A stretch of 64,000 bases of DNA, taken from the NCBI GenBank assembly GCA_047495785.1, contig JBLDXI010000006.1, positions 62,001-126,000 of the forward strand. The letters run 5' to 3'. Position numbers and translations under genes: made by a program. Position 1 is the stretch's first letter; every line of letters starts with the position of its first letter. Positions 56,722 through 64,000 of the stretch are shown in pieces. This DNA comes from Lepidodermella squamata (taxonomy: Eukaryota; Gastrotricha). The notes under the pieces are model-generated. The model was given only the letters and a program-made list of their open reading frames with translations, did not search any database and had not been told where the DNA came from.

Positions 56722-57107
56722 TCACTTGTTGTCGCGATATGATCTGCGTGCTACTTCGAGTTTAATTTGCGTTATCAATTACCTACAACTTTAGTTTGAT
56801 ATACATATCTAAGACTACTCCATGTCGCGTTTATTCAATTAAGTTCGAAGCCTCAGTGACGCAGTTTCAATTACCTCAACCACTTTACATTTGCACTTTA
56901 CTCAATGTCTGTTGAACTCAGCAGACGTACGTTCTCAAAGTACGGAAGAGTTCAGACAGCCCTGTTTACAACTGAAGTTCACCTGCTCAGCTTCCAGGGA
57001 ATGGCAAGATGATTAGGACGAAAGCGGACATAACAAGCGAAAAAGAATCATTGTACCACAATTAAGTCCATTTTATTGTATTTTCTTGCTTTACATAAAA
57101 CAATTTG
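56722..57107. other. Intergenic DNA
   Basis: Spacer between copies B and C; no gene seen. Confidence 0.45.
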
Positions 57108-59585
57108 TTAACAATTTGAACCTCTCCTGCTTGCAACTGATGGAACCCGGGGTACAGTCAAACCTTCAATCATCAGCCTAGTTCGGCTGACTTCCATAGC
57201 CGGGGTAACAGCGCTGCGGTCAAATGTCCGGAGCTTCGCCATCGTGAGTAAGGTAGCCACAGTTCGGAACTGCAAGATGAAGGTCATCGATAGAGAGAAC
57301 ACCAAATAGAACACAGCCAAAGTCGCGAGCAACGAATCGGTGGCATCGTCAAAAACCGAAAAAGCAAACCCGCAGATCAGCAAAGTTGAACTGGGAACAT
57401 AGAGTGCCACAGCAGTGCTTTTTACCTCTGTTTGAAAGCCAATGTCTGCAGCTTTTGCATCGGGGTCACCTAGAGGCCGTTCGCTCATCATACTTACTCG
57501 ACGGGTGAATGATTCCGATCGCATTCGATGACTCGTGCTGATTGGCATGACAGTTCTAGGAGCAATAGATGGCCTGGCTTGCTTTCTCGAAGATCGAATC
57601 GCTAGTCCTAAAACTACAACGAGCAACACGCTTTGAAGAGCCAAAATCGCTAGAGGAGCTCTTGGAGCATCTTCTTCGGTCTGAAATGAGCAGACGTAGG
57701 TATACTCAGTCCAAGCAGTATCAGTTTCTGATTCGTAAATCGTTTTCAGGATTGCCACAGCTTTTGGTTTCGACTCGCCAAGATACCAAGTTTGAATGAG
57801 AAACCCATCGACAACAACAAGGACGAACAGGATCGAGTAATGAAATTTTGTATTTATCATCTCGCCAATGTATCGATACGCCCATAATTTGATCCCGATT
57901 GTTGCAACAGTAATGGTGAAACCAAAGATGACTAATGGACCGATGGCCGAACAGAAAATGTCCAGTTTCTGAAGATTGCAGCCATCAATTGGGAAAAATA
58001 GTATAGCAATGCCCACCAAGGTTGATCCAGCGCAAGTCAGAAGGTCGAGGATTGTATTTGTTTGAAGTAAGTATCCAACGTATATCAAGGCCCATTTCAG
58101 GCAGAGTGTGATCGCAGTGATGGCTATCAGACCTATGACAGTTGTTCTGGAGACGTGATTGATACGTTTCGCCTCAATAGGCTCAGTTGTCGGGGTATTT
58201 CTCCTCCAACGTAGACGGGCCATTTTCAGGAAATATCGTTGCGGATCTTCGATGCTTCTGTTCCTGGCAATGAGAACAGTCCTCCTTTCACCTTGGTACA
58301 TTTGCTCGACTATCAGTGGCGGATTGATGGCCTCGTCCGATCCGGGTAGAAACGCAGCATTTCCGTAAATTCCATTCGCCTCGACGGAGATGGAGTTCCT
58401 TCGAATAAGGTCGGTCAACTCAGCTTTCCGAGACTTGTCTTCAATTATAACTTTCAGAGATTCATTTCGTTTGTTCAGCTCGAGCTCGGCGTTGTGAAGT
58501 ATTTTCGCTCCAATAACCACGTCATCGAAACAAATCAAACGCCACGAGAATGCTGGATGATTGTCGTAGTTCGGGATTTTCTTTGCCATGTAATCATCGA
58601 ATTGACTGTAAGTGATACCAGTCTCAGTTTTCCAATCTCTTGGCTGTGAGTTGGCCATGAAATCAGGTCCGATGTACAACGAATACTCTGCGAATTCCTG
58701 AACCATTGCCCGACTGCAGCCAGGAGGGAGAATGCCATTGACTACGTCGATCCACGAATTGAAGATCCAAACAATCTTTGGCCCCCATAAGTTGCGCCTG
58801 TAGGCTTCACATGCCATAGCTGGGCAGAAGTTGACGTAGCAGTTGCCGTAGATTATTCGAACATCCGCAGCCTTGAGCCTGGTGAGAGACTCACGCATTC
58901 CAGCGTCGTCCATGTAAAATTCCTCCGCAGCGACTTTCTTCCCAGCTCCGAGAATAGCCTTCGCGAAATAGATCGCGTCATCATAAGTTGTTTGAACAGC
59001 ATCAGCCAGGTATCCCATACGATTCCAGCCGAGGTAGAGCATCAGCTTTGCTCGAAATTTCTCGACCTCGACAAATGATGGAGCGAAACGGTAGAAGTTC
59101 GGGTAGAGCTTGCGATTCGTAAACTGAGGCTCAGTGCATCCAACCAGAACGTTGATGAATCCGTACTGCTGGGGTAATCTACCAGCTGTTTTGCAGGTAG
59201 GCGAGCAGAGACCGCCCAGAAACAAAGGTGGGACGTAGGCCTCTCCTGTGAATTCAGTCCGAAGAGGCAAAGTCAAGTTTCCGTAGACTCGCGAGCTTTG
59301 AACGACCGGTTCGAGGGTTTCGTAGAATTTCAGAGCCATTTCTTGAGCCGCAGTACCCAAGCACTGATCATCGCCCATGTCGATTTGCAATTTGTAGTCG
59401 GGTAGAATATCGGGGCTCGAATTAATAGATTCCAAGGCCATGGTGACAGCCTCAGTGCACATTGAACCCATTGGATTGACAGGGCCCCCAATCGGAGCGC
59501 TCATTGGAACTTTCAAGGTAAAGGGCTTCGCTGCGAAAGTGAACAACGGCCCAAAGACCAGAATGGCAGATAAGTGTAACATCAC
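57108..59585 (-). CDS. GABA-B-like class C GPCR, copy C (825 aa, intronless)
   Basis: An intact single frame. A signal peptide (MMLHLSAILVFGPLFTFAA) precedes a Venus-flytrap domain (about 20-440) with ESINSSPDILPDYKLQIDMG. The block PNFYRFAPSFVEVEKFRAKL and the segment LMLYLGWNRMGYLADAVQTT are nearly identical in copies A and B. The seven-helix region (about 470-790) includes VVVDGFLIQTWYLGESKPK, and its large third intracellular stretch is rich in Ser and Arg (SIAPRTVMPISTSHRMRSES). A basic tail follows. As in GABA-B receptors there is no Cys-rich domain. It is probably a G-protein-coupled receptor with an unknown small-molecule ligand. The promoter is probably just upstream of 59585. Confidence 0.85.
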   Translation of the reverse strand: MMLHLSAILVFGPLFTFAAKPFTLKVPMSAPIGGPVNPMGSMCTEAVTMALESINSSPDILPDYKLQIDMGDDQCLGTAAQEMALKFYETLEPVVQSSRVYGNLTLPLRTEFTGEAYVPPLFLGGLCSPTCKTAGRLPQQYGFINVLVGCTEPQFTNRKLYPNFYRFAPSFVEVEKFRAKLMLYLGWNRMGYLADAVQTTYDDAIYFAKAILGAGKKVAAEEFYMDDAGMRESLTRLKAADVRIIYGNCYVNFCPAMACEAYRRNLWGPKIVWIFNSWIDVVNGILPPGCSRAMVQEFAEYSLYIGPDFMANSQPRDWKTETGITYSQFDDYMAKKIPNYDNHPAFSWRLICFDDVVIGAKILHNAELELNKRNESLKVIIEDKSRKAELTDLIRRNSISVEANGIYGNAAFLPGSDEAINPPLIVEQMYQGERRTVLIARNRSIEDPQRYFLKMARLRWRRNTPTTEPIEAKRINHVSRTTVIGLIAITAITLCLKWALIYVGYLLQTNTILDLLTCAGSTLVGIAILFFPIDGCNLQKLDIFCSAIGPLVIFGFTITVATIGIKLWAYRYIGEMINTKFHYSILFVLVVVDGFLIQTWYLGESKPKAVAILKTIYESETDTAWTEYTYVCSFQTEEDAPRAPLAILALQSVLLVVVLGLAIRSSRKQARPSIAPRTVMPISTSHRMRSESFTRRVSMMSERPLGDPDAKAADIGFQTEVKSTAVALYVPSSTLLICGFAFSVFDDATDSLLATLAVFYLVFSLSMTFILQFRTVATLLTMAKLRTFDRSAVTPAMEVSRTRLMIEGLTVPRVPSVASRRGSNC

Positions 59586-60128
59586 TTGTGAATTTTCTAG
59601 CGAGATGAAATGGAAATTAAAGGGTGAATAATCAGTTCAAGCCCTTTTTATACGGATTTCAAAATTAATCGCGTTAGTGCATTCTTTTCCGGTGTTGTTT
59701 TGCGTTTTGTGTACGGTTTTCATGCAATCAAGTTAATCATATGGTGTCCAGACTTATAACGTGACTCTCACTGTGATTGGAAAATGACTGCCTACGTCAG
59801 TACTGAATTATTAAAATTTCTCCATTAATAGGTACAAGTGCTTTAAAAATATCTTCAATTAAGCTAATTGTGAATTTTGGGATACCTATGGTATAGAAAA
59901 GCTACAACTCGGACGGGTCCGGTTTTGTCAACCTTTTTCAAGAGACTACTACCCTTGATGATACTTTAATTGATGACTTCAAAAGGGACCTTCCAGCGTT
60001 ACACTTTATTGTATTTCACTCGTAGATTGAAAGTAAGGAGGAAAGCTAAGAAAGAAGGCTACAACAAGTTATAAGGTCGCCAAGGCAGAATCGGGTCTCC
60101 ACAACTTGTTCTCGCTTGTTCTAGCAGT
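59586..60128. other. Intergenic DNA
   Basis: Spacer between the GPCR start and the channel 3' end; nothing recognised. Confidence 0.45.
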
Positions 60129-61418
60129 TTAGTTTGACTTGATGATGACGATGGCGTAGGCCTGAATTCCAGCATAGCAAGCGAGGGCGATGCCAAAACC
60201 GAAGATATCCAACACGCGCATGAAGCTGCAACTCGCCTTGCCGACACTTACCTGCCGCTTCAGGTACTTCTTGTTATCGCCAAAGTTCGACAGGCAGCAG
60301 GCGATCATTTCGTAAAAGGTGACCAGAGCAGCGAACCACGACAGCAGGAGGATGTAGTCGCTCAACAGAATTCGGTCCGATGTCTTCGGAACATCCTTCA
60401 GAACATCCGACTGCGCTACAGTCAGCGCTAGAAGGATCGTCACAGCGAATGTCGGCCTGTCTGGCTTATCTGGCGGCATTAGGAACGTGGCCAGCTCCAA
60501 CAGCGACAAGCAAATACTCGGCAGAGCGAGGTTGATGAAGTAGAAGTCAGGCTTTCGAGTTATCGTGATTGAAAAATCGACAACGCTCACGTTATTTCCG
60601 CTGATTTTCGCGAAACGTGTCGTTGCATCGCAGCTAGTGAAATCCCACTCCGTACCAGGCTGGCCGGGGCAGATTGGCAGAACGTTTTGGTCGCTGAATT
60701 GCAAAAGGTTCGACGAACGCTGGAAAGCGAACGAAAAGAAGCAGGTCTGGCTGTCGTAGGGGAATTTCGCGAGGAACAGCTCGCACTGAGCCTGGAAAAA
60801 CCCGCGACGGACGTAGTAGAAGTCGAAATCTGTCATGCCTGTGCTGCCGTCATCCTTCAAGGTCGCCACCATGTCATTACCAAACTGCTCGCCCTTCATG
60901 AAAATGTCTGACGAACTTGTTGTGAAGATGTACGTCGGAACCCAGATTGAAGTCTTTAGGTCCTGATTTTTAGGGATGAATAGCCGTTTCAGGGTGGTAG
61001 CCTGGTAGGCTGGTACACTATTGCAAGTCTTCACTCGCCAATGAAGCCACATCAGCGCTGAAACTTTCATCGTTTCATCGACATCGCTGAATTCGACGAG
61101 GCGATCCACTGCGAAAACAGCCTCCATTACAGTGGGATAGTCGTAGTTAGGAGGGGCAGTTCGATTTGGCGCGAAATCGCCGCAGTACTGCATGACTAAA
61201 TCAGTTGTCAGTTCAGGCTTGGACAAATCCTTCGTCAGCGACGGGTACAGGCCTTCGATGAGTTCTTTCGCGTTGTTGGCGACTCGACTGCTCGACAAGC
61301 GGGTTTGGTCATTTTTCAACTTGGCAACGGTCCAAAGAGGCTGGGAAGCCGTAGATGCCGCTATATCACCCTTAGCTTCAGCCAACAGCGCCAGCAAAAA
61401 GATGGATACAATTTTCAT
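60129..61418 (-). CDS. Cys-loop (pentameric) ligand-gated ion channel subunit (429 aa)
   Basis: The in-frame ATG at 61418 is chosen because it begins a signal peptide (MKIVSIFLLALLAEAKG); an upstream in-frame ATG adds 21 charged residues. The extracellular domain includes ALMWLHWRV, the loop-A region WVPTYIF and a Cys-loop C-ELFLAKFPYDSQT-C with the canonical 13-residue spacing and FPxD. M1 is FYFINLALPSICLSLLELAT, and M2 runs FAVTILLALTVAQSDVLKD. The M1-M2 linker MPPDKPDRPT lacks both the PAR motif of anion channels and the GE(K) of nicotinic receptors. M3 and M4 follow with a short intracellular loop. The vicinal cysteines of nicotinic alpha subunits are absent. Ligand and ion selectivity are therefore unclear. 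Intronless. Confidence 0.85.
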   Translation of the reverse strand: MKIVSIFLLALLAEAKGDIAASTASQPLWTVAKLKNDQTRLSSSRVANNAKELIEGLYPSLTKDLSKPELTTDLVMQYCGDFAPNRTAPPNYDYPTVMEAVFAVDRLVEFSDVDETMKVSALMWLHWRVKTCNSVPAYQATTLKRLFIPKNQDLKTSIWVPTYIFTTSSSDIFMKGEQFGNDMVATLKDDGSTGMTDFDFYYVRRGFFQAQCELFLAKFPYDSQTCFFSFAFQRSSNLLQFSDQNVLPICPGQPGTEWDFTSCDATTRFAKISGNNVSVVDFSITITRKPDFYFINLALPSICLSLLELATFLMPPDKPDRPTFAVTILLALTVAQSDVLKDVPKTSDRILLSDYILLLSWFAALVTFYEMIACCLSNFGDNKKYLKRQVSVGKASCSFMRVLDIFGFGIALACYAGIQAYAIVIIKSN

Positions 61419-61825
61419 CGCTGCAACGAACAAAAACTCTGAAAATCGCAAAAAGTGTTTTTCTCGCTCGCAAAAAAACACAATTTGTTCCGATCAAATC
61501 ATCACACCTGCGGTTTTATTAGCTCCCTCTAGCAATAAAGCTAAGAGAGAGAAGTGCGTTTATTAATTTTGTGTTTACTCAGGCAGCAGCTTCGTTTATT
61601 GAAGTGGCAAGATCCTTTTGAAGAGTCGAAGCAAAAATATCGAATTTCAAGGGCCGCGTGTAATTGCCTAAATTAGGGAGTGGATGCGAGCTGAATGCTG
61701 AATGCTGAATCGAACGTGAGAGAACCAAGAAACAAAAACGGTAGCATTTCAGCTCTCAGCTATCATTTTACTGATTAATGTCGCTGATGAGCTATCAAAT
61801 TTGAAGAATTTGTCTGTCAATAAAG
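61419..61825. other. Bidirectional intergenic region
   Basis: Separates the starts of the channel gene (minus) and a class C GPCR (plus) by 407 bp. A shared regulatory region is plausible. No gene seen. Confidence 0.5.
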
Positions 61826-64000
61826 ATGAGAGTAGATCAAACTACGGTTTTCGCCGTTATTTGCCTGATACATTCCAGCAAAGCTTTGAGAAAGCCTAAC
61901 AAGATTGTCATGTTGCACATCACTCGAATGACAGGCGGTGAACCAATGTCGGACGATTGTAGGCGAGGGGCTCAACTAGCCGCAAGGGTCGTCAATAACC
62001 GGTCAGACATCCTACCAGACTACGAACTGGAAATCGAAGACGGCGATGAGAAGGCGGCAGCTTCAGCTACAGTCCGAGTATGGATGGACTTCACGAATCG
62101 CTTCATCAACAACTACGACGCTTTGGCCCAGAAAAACACTTATCAGTCGCCTGTTTCCATTGGAATGTGGGTGTCGAATGGATGCAAAGCTGTTGGCAGT
62201 TTCATCCACCAATTTCAATCGGTCAACATCATGGAAACATGCTCAGCATGTAAGTCTTAAAATTCTGAAAATTCCTTCTTAAAAATGTTTGCTCAGATTT
62301 CTTGACGGATAAAAAGCTTTACCCGAACATGTTCACAACAAACCAGCCAGTGAACCCGAAATTTTTCGGTATCGTTCGACTTCTCAAGGAAGTATATGGG
62401 ATCAAAAAGGCGATAACTTATAGCGGGAGTATCAACGATTTCGCAGCGATTTTGAGCTTCCATCAAATCGCTACTGAGCAAGGAATTGATGTTGTTTGGC
62501 TTGATTCTGTCATTCAGTTGGATCAAGAGCGAGCTATGACTCTGAAGAAGAGTGATGCTCGCTTTATCGTAGCGATCTTAACTGCCCTAACCGATACCGT
62601 TGATTTCTTCTGCCAGGCCTACAGGGTCGGAATTCGGGGTCCGCGTTACACTTTTGTAATCACGGACTCTTCACTGCCTGTTCCTAGTATCTACGCGGAG
62701 GCGGCTATTCCTAGGAACTGCAATCGCACTGTTTTGTATGAACAAACCGCACAGACCTTCGAAATTGCAGCCGGATTCAATATCAATCTCGAAAATGAAG
62801 TGCCTTGTGAGTTTGGCTACACTCAGACACAATTCGACGTTATGTTTAATCAGATGAAAAACGGAACTCCGCCTGCGATCGACTACGACAGACGCTACCT
62901 ATGCCACGACGTAGCAATGCATGCGATTTTGATTCTGAACAAAACTGAAAACACGTTGAAAGCGAGTGGGAGTAATTTGACCCTGAAAGACTTCGTAACC
63001 CATCGACAATCCGTTGGCGCGGTGATTAAACAAGAAGCTGATCGGATTGATTATCGATCTTTGCATACTGCCCGGACGAAATACGACGCTGAGGGGCAAC
63101 TTTTCAGCAGAGATACGTTTCTGCTGAAATGGTTCCCGGGCGAAGGTTATCGAAATGTCTTCGCGATCCAACGTCTAGACACCCCGCTAACTTGGTCGTA
63201 TGAAAGCTACAAAGTTCGCCAGATCGGGAACCCGAATTGGGGAACAAAAGACGGATTGGCGCCCCATGATAGGGCTTACATTAGCCTGACATTGCAACCG
63301 TCTCAATCCACGCTAGTCGCAGTGATTATATTCGCGGGGTTAATCTCGGCGTTTCAAGTATTCGGAATGTTGATTTTCGCGATCACTCGAAGGAATTTAG
63401 GATCTTCACTATTGATTGTAAAGAGCCTTGGGTTATTGGGGTGTCTAATGTTGAACGCCTCCGCAATCGCTCATACTTGGCCTACGGAGATCAGTTTTGC
63501 CCTAGAGTTGGAAATCGTAAGACTTAGCTTGGTAATAGGAGGCCTGTCTCTTCTTAATGGCGTTGCCGCTACAACGCCTTACTCCATGCTGAGAAACGGC
63601 GTCCTAATGCTTCAGCAAAAGGGTAACAATTCAAGCAGTAGCTCAATGTCACGGAAGGCTAAGATTTTCGCTATTGTCCAGAATCGGGCTTATAAGTATC
63701 TAATAGCCTTCGTGGCACTGAACGCCCACATTTTGATAGTTTGGCTCATTGCCAAGGATGGTTTACATTGCAGTATTTCAATGCCCGATCAGCCGATTGT
63801 TGACGATGAAAATGATGTAATGATCAGTCAGTACCTTGTAGCTTGTATCTCAACACTGCATCACCGTTCTTGGATTATGGCTCTAGGAGCTTTTCACATT
63901 CTGATTTTGAGCACTGGCTGTTTGTACGCGTTCAGACTACGACAGGTCAAGGAACTTGATGTCACCCTTGCAGCGCTAATGGTCATCAATGCGAATGTCA
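61826..64000 (+). CDS. GABA-B-like class C GPCR, copy D (3'-partial)
   Basis: Exon 1 is 61826-62249 (donor GTAAGT, phase 1) and exon 2 begins at 62297 after GCTCAG and stays open to the window end. A signal peptide is followed by a flytrap domain with VNNRSDILPDYELEIEDGDE, the same N.rsDILP.Y.L pattern as the others but clearly diverged; YFLTDKKLYPNMF replaces PQFTNRKLYPNFY. Seven-helix segments start near 63300 (LVAVIIFAGLISAFQVFGML) and include IVRLSLVIGGLSLLNGVAAT. It lacks the Cys-rich domain. The C-terminus lies beyond the window. An intron within the flytrap region separates it from the intronless copies A-C. It is likely the most ancestral-looking member of the cluster, though that is inference. 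Confidence 0.8.

Noticed and set aside
1-64000. CRISPR array, bacterial operon, rRNA or integrated viral genome
   Set aside because: No regular spacer-repeat pattern, ribosome-binding-site operons, rRNA or viral structural genes are visible; genes have eukaryotic introns.

Overview
The window is nuclear DNA from a compact invertebrate animal genome. The genes are metazoan families: class C GPCRs, Cys-loop receptors, a receptor-type tyrosine kinase, C-type lectins, a NEMP nuclear-envelope protein and an insect-gustatory-receptor-like 7TM gene. Introns are short, mostly about 50-60 bp with GT-AG borders, and intergenic DNA is AT-rich. No bacterial operons, rRNA or CRISPR are visible. The phylum cannot be fixed from the sequence. 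The gustatory-receptor-like gene and the DM9 repeats favour a non-vertebrate bilaterian or another early animal lineage.

Layout. 1-7 kb: a LamG-domain gene cut by the window edge, a gustatory-receptor-like gene, and two ends of a neprilysin (M13) gene flanking a MITE. 8-23 kb: two copies of an unrecognised polytopic membrane protein, a tandem pair of cysteine-rich secreted proteins, an internally deleted Tc1/mariner element, and a four-domain C-type lectin. 22.8-26.4 kb: a DapA/HOGA-fold gene lacking the usual catalytic residues and a DUF4419 gene. 27-33 kb: an intronless GABA-B-like receptor head to head with a second LamG gene. 34-47 kb: a mucin-like membrane protein, NEMP, a DM9-type tandem repeat, an intron-rich transposase-like (DUF7869-type) gene, a large secreted/membrane glycoprotein, a tRNA-derived SINE and a tyrosine kinase. 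47-64 kb: a receptor cluster with a decayed LamG/Cys-loop channel fusion, a GABA-B-like pseudogene cut by a retrotransposon and by a DNA transposon that itself carries a nested element, two more GABA-B-like genes, and an intact Cys-loop receptor.

The strongest unusual signal is the gene at 47.9-50.8 kb. LamG repeats and a pentameric ligand-gated channel domain lie in one reading frame inside a single exon, so a LamG-channel fusion receptor existed here. This copy carries two apparent frameshifts and a MITE that removes the fourth membrane helix. Related LamG genes without a visible channel part sit at the left edge and at 30-33 kb, and a channel without LamG sits at 60-61 kb. The receptor genes, LamG genes and lectins suggest a locus for sensing external or transmitter-like ligands that grows by duplication and is eroded by mobile elements. 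That functional reading is inference.

Gene models with introns were built by eye from splice motifs, frame continuity and comparison between paralogues. Several closed with total exon length divisible by three, which supports them, but no transcript data were available.
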